This document shows, piece after piece, positions 1-7,900 of a stretch of 64,000 bases of DNA. How positions within the stretch are numbered: position 1 is the first letter of the stretch; each line of letters begins with the position of its first letter. The notes under the pieces were generated by a model that saw nothing but the letters and a program-made list of their open reading frames with translations, was not told the origin of the DNA and did not search any database. Position numbers and translations under genes: made by a program. This stretch comes from CAYMZZ01 sp964395095 (GTDB lineage: Bacteria; Bacteroidota; Bacteroidia; Chitinophagales; Chitinophagaceae): positions 62,001 to 126,000 of the forward strand of contig CAYMZZ010000008.1 in the NCBI GenBank assembly GCA_964395095.1, given 5' to 3'.

Positions 1-1130
1 CGTCGTGTTGTTGAAGCCGACAATACCGCCATTGGCCAGGTAAAGAGATAGAGCAGCAGGTAGAGCTGCTTATTCATGCCCAGGTCGGTAAAGGAATGTA
101 CGGAAGCTTCACCCAGCACCCCGCTTCGCGTGAGGAAAGTGGAATAGAGGATAAAGAAGAATTGCAGAATCAGGAACAGGCTGGTGGCCCGCAGCGACAG
201 GCCGGTGTGTTTATAGATAAGCAGGGTATGTATGCCTGCTACCAGTATGAGCCAGGGAACGAGTGATGCATTCTCTACAGGATCCCAGGCCCAGTAACCG
301 CCAAAAGTAAGGGATTCGTAAGCCCAGGCAGCTCCCATCATGATGCCCACTCCCAATGATGCCAGGGCAAAAAGACTCCAGGGCAGGGCCGCTTTTGTCC
401 ATTCGCCGCTTCCTCCTTTCCAAAGACCCGCCACTGCAAAGGCAAAGGGAATAATGGTGGCCGCAAAGCCAAGGAAAAGAAATGGAGGGTGAATCACCAT
501 CCAGTAATTCTGTAGAAGAGGGTTGAGGTCATTACCGTCGGTAATGTTCATCAGGTAATCGGGACGAATGGGCGCCGCCAAATCAAAATTCACGTGCATA
601 CCCGGCGCGTTGTCGAGCAGTCCCGATTCACGCAAAAGAATAAAGGGATTGGATCCGATCTGTGTATCGCCAATATACAGGCCCATGATCATGCTGGCGA
701 GTATTACCTGGGCAAAACTCACCAGGGTCATTACCGGAGCTTCCCATTTACCGCCACGACCCAACAGGATCAGGCCCAGAACGGAATGCCAGATAGACCA
801 GAGCAGGAAGCTACCTTCCTGTCCTTCCCAAATGCCGGCCAGCAGATATTTATTCTCCAGCGATTTGCTGCTATGCTGCCAGGCATATTTATATTCAAAA
901 AGATGGTTGGAATTGATATAGAAGATGAGCGCGAAAATGGAAAACACCGATAATGCTTCCACCACAAAGGCCGCTCTCGCCAGCTTTCTCCAGGGATCAG
1001 CCGCAAGCCCAAACGACTTCACGGATGACTGGTAGTAAGCAATCGTGGCTACCAGCGATGCTACAAATGAAAGCACAATAAAAAAGTGACCCAACTGACC
1101 TGGAAGCAGGTTCTCGCCCTGGTAATTCAT
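1..1130 (-). CDS. ccmF: Cytochrome c heme lyase CcmF/CcsA family (partial)
   Basis: Integral inner-membrane protein that would take heme from CcmE and ligate it to apocytochromes c. The frame starts with ATG at 1128-1130 (MNYQGENLLPGQLGHFF) and stays open to the left edge, so about 376 N-terminal residues are visible and the C-terminus is missing. Many hydrophobic segments are present. The tryptophan-rich heme-handling motif of this superfamily is read near residues 277-290 (GYWAWDPVENASLVPWL). The gene follows ccmE by 87 bp on the same strand, the usual order for a system I locus. The family assignment is strong. Whether it is CcmF or a shorter CcsA-like protein cannot be settled without the missing end, but the N-terminus resembles Bacteroidota CcmF. 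Confidence 0.85.
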   Translation of the reverse strand, partial: MNYQGENLLPGQLGHFFIVLSFVASLVATIAYYQSSVKSFGLAADPWRKLARAAFVVEALSVFSIFALIFYINSNHLFEYKYAWQHSSKSLENKYLLAGIWEGQEGSFLLWSIWHSVLGLILLGRGGKWEAPVMTLVSFAQVILASMIMGLYIGDTQIGSNPFILLRESGLLDNAPGMHVNFDLAAPIRPDYLMNITDGNDLNPLLQNYWMVIHPPFLFLGFAATIIPFAFAVAGLWKGGSGEWTKAALPWSLFALASLGVGIMMGAAWAYESLTFGGYWAWDPVENASLVPWLILVAGIHTLLIYKHTGLSLRATSLFLILQFFFILYSTFLTRSGVLGEASVHSFTDLGMNKQLYLLLYLFTWPMAVLSASTTR

Positions 1131-1217
1131 GCCGGTATATAAATTAGGTTCGATGACCTTTGATCCCTTTTCGAAATCGGCTGCCGGTCATCGGGACAGA
1201 CTTTTTCGTTTCCCAGA

Positions 1218-1640
1218 TCAGTAAGCACCGGGGCCTGAAGCGTTTTCAATCGCTTTCTGCTGATTGGCCTGATCTTCCTTGTATTTGGAAGGACATTTGG
1301 TCTGAATATTTTCGCAGTGAAAAACACCTTCGTTGTATTTTCCTTTCAGCACCAGTCGCTCGCTGATCTCAAAATTTTCGGGTTTGGGATTATGATAAAC
1401 CACCTTAACGGTTTGTCCCAGGGTGTCAACAGCCGTAAAGCTCAAAAAGTTGGGATCTTTTAAAGCATCGTATTCAAGGGGCTGCGATTTATCCCAGCGC
1501 GCCATCAGGTGTACATATTTACCCGGTTTCGATTTTGCCGTATCAACCGTGTCGTAAGTGCTGGTGTTCTGCATATAGGAGATCAGGAAGGCGATGGAAC
1601 CGGCAATCAGCAGCAGCAGTACAATGTGAATCTTTTTCAT
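1218..1640 (-). CDS. ccmE: Cytochrome c maturation heme chaperone CcmE, CXXXY type
   Basis: Periplasmic heme chaperone, 140 aa, anchored by one N-terminal membrane segment (residues 4-23). The start MKKIHIVLLLLIAG at 1640 is preferred over an in-frame ATG 39 bp upstream because it places a lysine pair directly before the hydrophobic segment. An OB-fold-like region with VKVVYHNPKPENFE and LVLKGKY precedes the heme motif. In most CcmE proteins heme is attached to the His of HXXXY. Here the matching place reads KCPSKYK (Cys116, Tyr120), the CXXXY variant known from some other lineages. It sits upstream of ccmF and has a TATCTTTG promoter element at 1677-1684. The C-terminal tail is short and polar. 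Confidence 0.85.
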   Translation of the reverse strand: MKKIHIVLLLLIAGSIAFLISYMQNTSTYDTVDTAKSKPGKYVHLMARWDKSQPLEYDALKDPNFLSFTAVDTLGQTVKVVYHNPKPENFEISERLVLKGKYNEGVFHCENIQTKCPSKYKEDQANQQKAIENASGPGAY

Positions 1641-1676
1641 AGCTCGAAGCGCAATGATTCTGTATAAATTGCGGGG

Positions 1677-1684
1677 CAAAGATA
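1677..1684 (-). promoter_or_regulatory. Bacteroidota -7 element TATCTTTG for ccmE
   Basis: Exact match to TAnnTTTG on the minus strand, 37 bp before the ccmE start. The matching -33 position would lie inside the left heptamer array that begins at about 1691. Promoter use is inferred. Confidence 0.55.
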
Positions 1685-1690
1685 GGGAAA

Positions 1691-1812
1691 TAGATAGTAG
1701 TAAGTAGGGAGTTGTAAGTAGTAAGGAGGGGGTATGGAGTAGAAAATGGCGACAGGTCGAGGCCTATTTTTTGCCTGCTTACTACTTACAACTTACTACT
1801 TACAACTTTCAA
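1691..1812. repeat. Heptamer inverted-repeat element A (ccmE/acyl-CoA dehydrogenase intergenic)
   Basis: Left arm 1691-1727 has 7-nt units such as AAGTAGG, GAGTTGT and AAGTAGT. Right arm 1777-1812 is the reverse orientation. Positions 1710-1725 and 1778-1793 are a perfect 16-bp inverted repeat around a 52-bp unique core. The element lies between two divergent genes, so it cannot serve as a terminator for either. Both arms overlap the expected -33 regions of the promoters at 1677-1684 (minus) and 1814-1821 (plus). Confidence 0.85.
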
Positions 1813-1813
1813 C

Positions 1814-1821
1814 TATATTTG
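1814..1821 (+). promoter_or_regulatory. Bacteroidota -7 element TATATTTG for the acyl-CoA dehydrogenase
   Basis: Exact TAnnTTTG match 35 bp before the ATG at 1856. It begins directly after the right arm of the heptamer element. Confidence 0.5.
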
Positions 1822-1855
1822 CTACTAAACTAACGTTGATTAATATTAATAGTAT

Positions 1856-3010
1856 ATGTTATTTGAGCTGACTGAAGAGCAAAAGATGATACAGCAGGCT
1901 GCCCGCGATTTTGCCAAAAATGAATGCCTGCCTGGTGTAATTGACAGGGATGAAAAGCAACAATTTCCGAAGGAGCAGGTTATGAAACTGGCGGAACTGG
2001 GCTTTATGGGAATGATGGTGAGTCCGGAATATGGTGGTGCCGGCATGGACACCATCAGCTATGTGCTGGCGATGGAGGAAATTTCGAAAGTGGATGCCAG
2101 CACCAGCGTATGTATGAGTGTTAACAACAGCCTTGTTTGTTATGGGCTGCAGGAATATGGCTGCGAAGCGCAAAAACAAAAATACCTCACACCCCTGGCA
2201 CAGGGTCGCAAGGATGGGGAGCTCTATATCGGGGCCTTCATGCTGAGTGAACCGGAAGCCGGCAGCGATGCCACATCGCAACGTACTACGGCGGAAGATA
2301 AGGGCGATTACTACCTGCTCAATGGTACCAAGAACTGGATTACCAATGGTGGTACCGCTTCGGTGTACCTGGTAATTGCGCAAACAGATCCCGCAAAAGG
2401 TTCAAAAGGTATTAATGTATTCATCGTGGAAAAAGGATGGCCCGGTGTTACCGTGGCGGCCAAAGAGAATAAACTGGGGATTCGTGGCAGCGACACACAT
2501 ACCGTCATGTTTACCGATGTGAAAGTGCCCAAAGAGAACCGCATTGGCGAAGATGGCTTTGGATTCAAATTCGCGATGAAGACCCTGGCAGGTGGCCGCA
2601 TAGGTATAGCGGCGCAGGCCCTCGGTATTGCCAGCGGTGCTTTTGAACTGGCGCGTGATTATTCCAAAACCCGCAAGGCCTTTGGAACGGAGATCATGAA
2701 TCATCAGGCTATCGCCTTCAAGCTGGCGGATATGGCAACGCGAATTGAAGCCTCGCGTTTACTTTGTTTGAAAGCGGCCTGGGAAAAAGACAATAAGATT
2801 GACTATACCCTCAGTTCCTCCATGGCCAAAGTGTATTCTTCCGAAACGGCCATGTGGACAGCAATAGAAGCCGTGCAGATACATGGTGGCTATGGTTTCG
2901 TGAAGGAATACCATGTGGAACGCCTGATGCGCGACGCGAAGATCACGCAGATATATGAAGGCACCAGCGAAGTGCAGCGCATCGTCATCAGCCGAAGCAT
3001 ACTAAAATAA
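1856..3010 (+). CDS. Acyl-CoA dehydrogenase (short-chain/butyryl type)
   Basis: FAD flavoenzyme of 384 aa, normal length for the family, that oxidises acyl-CoA to the 2,3-enoyl-CoA in the first step of beta-oxidation or branched-chain catabolism and passes electrons to ETF. N-terminal helical domain about 1-115, middle beta domain (MLSEPEAGSD, KNWITNGG) about 120-230, C-terminal helical domain after that. The catalytic base is Glu368 in IYEGTSEVQR, the position of short- and medium-chain enzymes, and IHGGYGF is present. Cytoplasmic, no signal peptide. EtfBA is encoded in the same window (59374-61165) though not adjacent. The exact chain-length preference cannot be read from sequence alone. 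Confidence 0.93.
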   Translation: MLFELTEEQKMIQQAARDFAKNECLPGVIDRDEKQQFPKEQVMKLAELGFMGMMVSPEYGGAGMDTISYVLAMEEISKVDASTSVCMSVNNSLVCYGLQEYGCEAQKQKYLTPLAQGRKDGELYIGAFMLSEPEAGSDATSQRTTAEDKGDYYLLNGTKNWITNGGTASVYLVIAQTDPAKGSKGINVFIVEKGWPGVTVAAKENKLGIRGSDTHTVMFTDVKVPKENRIGEDGFGFKFAMKTLAGGRIGIAAQALGIASGAFELARDYSKTRKAFGTEIMNHQAIAFKLADMATRIEASRLLCLKAAWEKDNKIDYTLSSSMAKVYSSETAMWTAIEAVQIHGGYGFVKEYHVERLMRDAKITQIYEGTSEVQRIVISRSILK

Positions 3011-3063
3011 TCGCCAGTGCCTCTGTTGCCTGCGGCAGCATAGGGGCTGAATGCGCAACCCTT

Positions 3064-3071
3064 TATCTTTG
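3064..3071 (+). promoter_or_regulatory. Bacteroidota -7 element TATCTTTG, possible leaderless start for yggS
   Basis: Exact TAnnTTTG match ending 4 bp before the ATG at 3076. With the usual spacing, transcription would begin at or next to the start codon, giving a leaderless or nearly leaderless mRNA. No clear -33 match is visible. Confidence 0.55.
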
Positions 3072-3075
3072 CGGG

Positions 3076-3768
3076 ATGGCAATCGACCTTGAGTCCTATC
3101 ATCGGATCAAAAAGGAGGCCGGCGATGCGGGAGCATTGCTCGTGGCCGTATCCAAAACCAAACCAGCTTCGGATATCCTGGCGCTTATGCAGGAGGAGCA
3201 ACTTGATTTTGGCGAAAATTATGTACAGGAGCTTTGTGATAAGGCCCAACAACTTCCCCCCTCTATACACTGGCATTTTATCGGGCACCTGCAGCGAAAT
3301 AAGGTAAAATATATCGCGCCCTTCGTGTACCTGATTCATGGGGTGGATAGCTTCCGGTTGCTGGAAGAAATAGGAAAGCAGGCCGATAAACTGAACAGGG
3401 AATTACATTGCCTCCTGCAGGTGCATATTGCTTCGGAAGAAACCAAGTTTGGACTCAGCGAATCGGAACTGGCCGAATGTTTCCGGCAAATGGCAGAAGC
3501 ACGAAATAATCATCAATTAACCAAAGTGCGCATTCGTGGTTTCATGGGAATGGCGAGTTTTACCGAAGACCAGTCGATCGTGAATGCGGAATTTTCTCAA
3601 TTGAAGAATTTGTTTGAACGGTATCGCGACCAATTTGACCTGGAAGCCGGAAGCCCCATTCTTTCGATGGGCATGAGTGCCGATTATCGCCTGGCCCTGG
3701 CCAGGGGAAGCAACCTGATTCGTATCGGCAGTTCCCTTTTTGGCGCACGCGATTATGCCACAAAATGA
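3076..3768 (+). CDS. yggS: YggS/PLPBP family pyridoxal-phosphate homeostasis protein
   Basis: Single-domain fold III PLP protein, 230 aa, resembling the alanine racemase N-terminal barrel but without racemase activity in characterised homologues. Family members buffer free PLP and affect amino-acid and keto-acid pools. The PLP lysine is Lys27 in VAVSKTKP. Other family signatures are FGENYVQEL, WHFIGHLQRNK, IRGFMGMASF and LSMGMSADYRLAL, with a phosphate-binding SNLIRIGSSLFGAR near the end. Cytoplasmic. The stop lies 4 bp before the preferred start of the phosphodiesterase gene, so the two may be cotranscribed. Confidence 0.92.
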   Translation: MAIDLESYHRIKKEAGDAGALLVAVSKTKPASDILALMQEEQLDFGENYVQELCDKAQQLPPSIHWHFIGHLQRNKVKYIAPFVYLIHGVDSFRLLEEIGKQADKLNRELHCLLQVHIASEETKFGLSESELAECFRQMAEARNNHQLTKVRIRGFMGMASFTEDQSIVNAEFSQLKNLFERYRDQFDLEAGSPILSMGMSADYRLALARGSNLIRIGSSLFGARDYATK

Positions 3769-3772
3769 TTAT

Positions 3773-5068
3773 ATGTACTTGCAGAGTCAGAAATGGTTCA
3801 GGAGAACGGGGATACTTTTTTTGTTTTTTCAGCTAGCCTGCGTGGCAACCATCGCGCAAACCAGTGTAGTGCAGCAGGTTGAACCCGGCAGAACCAACAG
3901 TGCCGCCCAGCAGCAAAAGCCCTATGTAATCCTGATTTCGGCAGACGGTTTCCGGAATGATCTTATCGAAAAATATAAGACGCCGCATCTGCGCCAGATG
4001 CGGGAAATGGGCATGAGCGCCGATTTCATGCTACCTTCTTTTCCGTCCTACACTTTTCCGAACCATTACAGCATTGCCACCGGGTTGTTTCCCATGCATC
4101 ATGGTATTGTTAACAACAATTTTTATGATCCCGGGAGAAAGGAAATTTACCAAATGCACAACCGGGCCAAAGTGCAGGATGGCAGTTGGTATGGAGGCAC
4201 TCCCTTATGGGTACTGGCTGAAAAGCAGCAAATGCTCAGTGCCAGTTTCTTCTGGGTAGGTTCCGAAGCGGCGGTTCAGGGTACCAGACCCACTTACTGG
4301 TATCATTACAACACATACTATACCATGGAGCAACGGGTGCAGGTGCTGGTGGACTGGCTTAGCCTGCCTGAGGAGAAAAGACCCCATCTTATCCTCTTTT
4401 ATTTGCCGGAACCCGACCATGCTTTACACGACAATGGGCTGGATTCTCCACAAACAGAAAAAGCCGTGTTGATGGTGGATAGCGCCATGGGCCTGCTTCG
4501 TCGTCGTGTGGATTCGCTGGGGCTGCCGGTGAATTATATTTTTGTTTCTGACCATGGCATGGTGAATGCAGAAAGAGAAAAAGCCATTCATGTACCTTCC
4601 CTGATAGATACTTCCCGATTTGTTATCCCTTCCGGGAGTGCCATTTTGCAGTTGTACGCCAAAAAGAAAAAGTATATCCGGGCCGCATATAAAAAATTGA
4701 AATCGCAGGAGAAAAATTATACGGTTTATCGCCCGATTGATATACCGGCACAATGGCATTACGGGCTCGAAAATGATCGCTATAAGCGCCTGGGTGATCT
4801 TTTGCTGGTAGCTGATCCGCCCGCATTTTTCTATAGCGGCCGTTCGCCCTCCCAAAAGATCGGCTATCATGGCTTCGATAATATGCTGGCGGAAATGCGT
4901 GCCAGCTTCATAGCCTGGGGGCCGCAACTCCCCAAAGGCAAAAAACTGCCCTATCTCCGCAATGTAGACATCTATCCACTCGTCGCGGAAATTTTACAAC
5001 TGAAAGTGGAAGAAGAAGTGGATGGTGTGAGTCCGTTGGAGTATGAGCGGGGCAGGGTGAAGTTTTGA
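3773..5068 (+). CDS. Secreted nucleotide pyrophosphatase/phosphodiesterase (alkaline phosphatase superfamily)
   Basis: About 431 aa, exported. The start MYLQSQKWFRR at 3773 gives a signal peptide with a hydrophobic core (GILFLFFQLACVA) and cleavage near residue 29. An upstream ATG at 3740 would overlap yggS and weaken the signal. NPP-type features: metal ligand Asp58 in ISADGF, nucleophile Thr94 in PSYTFPNHYS, the TGLFPMHHGI stretch, then PDHALHD, VSDHGM and GYHGFDN supplying the remaining zinc ligands. It probably hydrolyses phosphodiester or pyrophosphate bonds in the periplasm or outside the cell; the substrate is unknown. The last two codons and the stop are part of a heptamer repeat array that begins at 5060. 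Confidence 0.88.
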   Translation: MYLQSQKWFRRTGILFLFFQLACVATIAQTSVVQQVEPGRTNSAAQQQKPYVILISADGFRNDLIEKYKTPHLRQMREMGMSADFMLPSFPSYTFPNHYSIATGLFPMHHGIVNNNFYDPGRKEIYQMHNRAKVQDGSWYGGTPLWVLAEKQQMLSASFFWVGSEAAVQGTRPTYWYHYNTYYTMEQRVQVLVDWLSLPEEKRPHLILFYLPEPDHALHDNGLDSPQTEKAVLMVDSAMGLLRRRVDSLGLPVNYIFVSDHGMVNAEREKAIHVPSLIDTSRFVIPSGSAILQLYAKKKKYIRAAYKKLKSQEKNYTVYRPIDIPAQWHYGLENDRYKRLGDLLLVADPPAFFYSGRSPSQKIGYHGFDNMLAEMRASFIAWGPQLPKGKKLPYLRNVDIYPLVAEILQLKVEEEVDGVSPLEYERGRVKF

Positions 5069-5218
5069 GTTGTAAGTTTTAAGTTTTAAGTGATAGGTTG
5101 AAAGTAGTAAGCATTATCGCCTAATGGATGTACTGTCCATTGTCATGATTTACCTCACCCTTAATTGTATAGATCCAAATCAAATAACTTATAACTTACT
5201 ACTTACAACTTACGACTC
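5060..5218. repeat. Heptamer inverted-repeat element B (convergent genes)
   Basis: Left arm 5060-5111 holds about seven consecutive 7-nt units (AAGTTTT, GAGTTGT, AAGTGAT, AGGTTGA, AAGTAGT). Right arm 5184-5218 holds five reversed units (ATAACTT twice, ACTACTT, ACAACTT, ACGACTC). A 72-bp unique core lies between. The stop codon of the phosphodiesterase (5066-5068) and the last four codons of the convergent dioxygenase gene (stop at 5203-5205) fall inside the arms. Confidence 0.9.
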
Positions 5219-5850
5219 AAATAAATATTTCTACGCGCTACAAGCAAATCCCCTTTCTTAACTGTTTTCAAAACCCCGCTTCCTCCTCTCGGCTCTCCTC
5301 TTTGTTGCTGTTCATTGTTGAGAAAAGGGTCATCGGCAAACAGGAAATCATCCAGCCAGTAAGCCTCATATCCCTTTTCCTTTACCACCAGGTGTATATG
5401 AGCCGGATTGCGACTATTGGGGTAGGAGGCCGGACGCTGTGTATAAATATGGTATTCGCCACTGGCATTTGTTTTCAACCAGCCACGCAGGTAACCATGT
5501 CTGCGCCCAAAACCTTTTTCGTTGCCACGGGTGGGATAAATACCCGACTGGTCGGTTTGATAGAAATACATGACCACATCCGATGCGGGCGTTTTGCCAT
5601 CAGGCTGGTAAACGATACCGGAAATATAAAGTTTAGGCCCCGGCTCATTAAAGCAGGATACCGTGTCTGTTTCATTCAAAGTGGCAAAGTTTTGCGGGCA
5701 CTCATAGATGGCGTCGCAGATCTCACAATAGCCACCGATTTTTTTATCGCTTTTTTCGGGTTGATTAGTGGAGGATACTGCCTGTCCGCAGGACGACAGC
5801 GGGAGGAGGAACCCCGTACACAATAACAGATTCCAGACTTTGTTTTTCAT
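5203..5850 (-). CDS. Lipoprotein with intradiol ring-cleavage dioxygenase fold
   Basis: About 215 aa. The start at 5850 (MKNKVWNLLLCTGF) gives a lipoprotein signal with lipobox LSSC (Cys21); an ATG 24 bp upstream lacks support. The rest resembles the beta chain of protocatechuate 3,4-dioxygenase. All four iron ligands can be matched: Tyr105 (GIYPT), Tyr143 (ASYPN), His151 and His153 (PAHIH). Characterised family members cleave catechol rings between the two hydroxyls with non-heme Fe(III). A lipid-anchored envelope version suggests action on extracytoplasmic aromatics or a divergent role. No aromatic-degradation genes are nearby. The C-terminal codons (SRKL) derive from the heptamer array. 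Confidence 0.8.
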   Translation of the reverse strand: MKNKVWNLLLCTGFLLPLSSCGQAVSSTNQPEKSDKKIGGYCEICDAIYECPQNFATLNETDTVSCFNEPGPKLYISGIVYQPDGKTPASDVVMYFYQTDQSGIYPTRGNEKGFGRRHGYLRGWLKTNASGEYHIYTQRPASYPNSRNPAHIHLVVKEKGYEAYWLDDFLFADDPFLNNEQQQRGEPRGGSGVLKTVKKGDLLVARRNIYLSRKL

Positions 5851-6000
5851 GATGCTCACTTTAGGTATACGCAATATGCGCTGGCCAAAGCCAATCGCCC
5901 ATTATTTTACGTATGGCGTCAGGTTTTGCTGATCAAATGCCATTTGTCAGCCGAACCAGGCGGGATGTGTAAGTTTTTTTAGCCGGGATTTTGGTAAATT

Positions 6001-6008
6001 TAGATTTG
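6001..6008 (+). promoter_or_regulatory. Bacteroidota -7 element TAGATTTG for the LytS-type kinase gene
   Basis: Exact TAnnTTTG match 49 bp before the ATG at 6058, in the divergent gap between the dioxygenase and kinase genes. Confidence 0.5.
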
Positions 6009-6057
6009 CGACCAAATAAATTCATCGATAGCCTTTCGTAAAACTTCGTCTTATCAA

Positions 6058-7068
6058 ATGCCAGCCTTTGTGCATAGAAATACCTGGCTTCTGCACCTGC
6101 TTTTTTGGATGCTGGTCTTTGGCATCTGGTATTTTCTGCGGTATGAAGATTATGTGAATACAAGGACGGCCTTTTGGGTAACGGTTATCAAGGTGGCCGA
6201 CCTCGCTTTGCTGGTATATATCAGCAATTACGTCTTGTTGCCCCGCTTTCTGTATACGCGCCGGTACGCTGCATTTTTCCTGTCATTTTTTTCCATGGTG
6301 GTGGTCAGCAGTCTGCTCAAAATGCAGGTGCTTATCTGGGTACAGGGTTCGGGTTTTTTGGCCCATAGCCTGAAACAGCGCATCTACGACCACGTGATTC
6401 CGCATATTTTCCTGGTGCTGGCCGGGGTGGCTATCCAATTGGTGTTGGACTATCGGAAATTGCAGCAACGATTGGCAGAAACAGCCAGGGAGAGAGCGGA
6501 AGCGGAACTCAATTTTCTCAAATCGCAAATCAACCCCCATTTTCTTTTTAATTCATTAAATACCGTTTACTTTTTGATTCATAAGGAGAATGAAGCGGCA
6601 CGCAGGGCCCTGCACCAGTTTTCAGAAATGCTGCGCTACCAGCTCTATGAAACAAATGGTAGCCGGCAACCCGTGGAAAAAGAGCTTCAGTTTCTCAGGG
6701 GTTATTTTGAATTGCAGAAACTGCGAAAGGATCAGGGGCTTGATATTCACTTCGAAATGGGAGAAGGCCTGCAGGGTTTTTCTATTGAGCCCTTATTATT
6801 GATCCCCTTTATCGAAAACGCCTTTAAGCATGTGTCGCGCATGCCGGGTCGTGATAATTTTTTGAAAGTGTACCTGGGAATAAAAAATGAAAAGCTTCAA
6901 TTACAGGTGGTTAATACCCATACCGGTGAAATAAGTTCCGAACCCGGGGGTATCGGCCTGCAGAATGTAAAAAGAAGATTACAGCTTTTGTATCCCAACA
7001 GGCATCATTTGCTGATCAATAAAAGCGAGGAATTGTTTGAAGTAAAGCTGGAACTGTTAGTAGTTTAG
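6058..7068 (+). CDS. LytS/YehU-type sensor histidine kinase
   Basis: 336 aa. About four transmembrane segments in residues 10-130 (WLLHLLFWMLVFGIWYF and others) with no recognisable extracellular sensor domain, a short coiled coil (about 131-150), then the His_kinase domain with phosphoacceptor His161 in QINPHFLFNSLN. The ATPase part has IPFIENAFKHV (N box) and GGIGLQNVKRRL (G box). It should phosphorylate the LytTR regulator encoded 96 bp downstream. The stop codon TAG at 7066-7068 lies inside the heptamer array that separates the two genes. The signal sensed is not evident. Confidence 0.9.
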   Translation: MPAFVHRNTWLLHLLFWMLVFGIWYFLRYEDYVNTRTAFWVTVIKVADLALLVYISNYVLLPRFLYTRRYAAFFLSFFSMVVVSSLLKMQVLIWVQGSGFLAHSLKQRIYDHVIPHIFLVLAGVAIQLVLDYRKLQQRLAETARERAEAELNFLKSQINPHFLFNSLNTVYFLIHKENEAARRALHQFSEMLRYQLYETNGSRQPVEKELQFLRGYFELQKLRKDQGLDIHFEMGEGLQGFSIEPLLLIPFIENAFKHVSRMPGRDNFLKVYLGIKNEKLQLQVVNTHTGEISSEPGGIGLQNVKRRLQLLYPNRHHLLINKSEELFEVKLELLVV

Positions 7069-7144
7069 AGTTTAGGGTTTAAGGTTTAAGGTATTTAAAT
7101 TACTCACATAAAACTTACAACTTAAAACTTACCACTTACAACTC
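7057..7144. repeat. Heptamer inverted-repeat element C (between kinase and regulator genes)
   Basis: Left arm 7057-7098 carries TTTARRG-type units (TTTAGAG, TTTAGGG, TTTAAGG twice). Right arm 7110-7144 carries reversed AAGTNNT-type units (AAAACTT, ACAACTT, ACCACTT). The arms belong to different subtypes, unlike most other elements, and the core is only about 11 bp. It splits a kinase/regulator pair that would otherwise look like a tight operon. Confidence 0.8.
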
Positions 7145-7164
7145 AAAAAAACGTAAAACAAAAA

Positions 7165-7863
7165 ATGCTTTCCTGCCTCATCATCGACGACGAACCTCTT
7201 GCCCGCAAGGGTTTGAAGGAATATGTAGACGAAGTGGACTTTCTCGAGTGCCTGGGAGAGTTCGATTCCGTAATGCCGGCTATGGAGCTGATCAGGAGCG
7301 GGAAGCCGGATATCCTTTTTCTGGATATACAAATGCCGCGCATGACCGGGCTCGACCTGGTGAAATCGGTTAAAAATCTGCCGGCGGTAATTTTCACGAC
7401 AGCCTATCCGCAATATGCACTGGAAGGGTTTGAGTGGAATGCGCTCGACTACCTGGTGAAGCCGATTTCCTTCGATCGCTTTTTGAAAGCCGTGTTGCGC
7501 GCGCGCGAAATGCACGAATTGAAGCAGCCTGCTGGTGCCGATCATTTTTTCATTAAGGTAGATGGACGCCTGCAACGGATACAGTTATCCGATCTGCTTT
7601 TTGTGGAAGCCATGCAAAACTATGTGCTGGTGCATACCCGTGATCGCAAATATATTACCTATCTCACCTTTAAGGCCATCGAAGAGTTCCTGCCCTCGGC
7701 GCAATTTATCCGCGTGCATAAATCTTTCATAGTATCCGCCGCGCAGATTGATACCCTGGAAGGAAATATTATTCGCGTAAAGGGACATGAACTGCCCCTG
7801 AGCCGGAACCTGAAAGAGGAGGTGATGGAGAAATTGCTGAAGGGAAAATACCTGAAGCGGTAA
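7165..7863 (+). CDS. LytTR-family response regulator
   Basis: 232 aa. N-terminal receiver domain with acidic pocket Asp8/Asp9, phosphoacceptor Asp54 (FLDIQMP), the TTAYPQYALEGF switch region and Lys in VKPISFDRF. The C-terminal LytTR DNA-binding domain (about 130-232) has FIKVDGRLQRI, LFVEAMQNYVLVHT, FIRVHKSFIV and LPLSRNLKEEV. Cognate to the kinase just upstream. LytTR proteins bind paired imperfect direct repeats in promoters; no such site is assigned here. Confidence 0.92.
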   Translation: MLSCLIIDDEPLARKGLKEYVDEVDFLECLGEFDSVMPAMELIRSGKPDILFLDIQMPRMTGLDLVKSVKNLPAVIFTTAYPQYALEGFEWNALDYLVKPISFDRFLKAVLRAREMHELKQPAGADHFFIKVDGRLQRIQLSDLLFVEAMQNYVLVHTRDRKYITYLTFKAIEEFLPSAQFIRVHKSFIVSAAQIDTLEGNIIRVKGHELPLSRNLKEEVMEKLLKGKYLKR

Positions 7864-7900
7864 TCAGGCAAAAGTGCTAACTTTAAGAAGCGTTTAGGCC

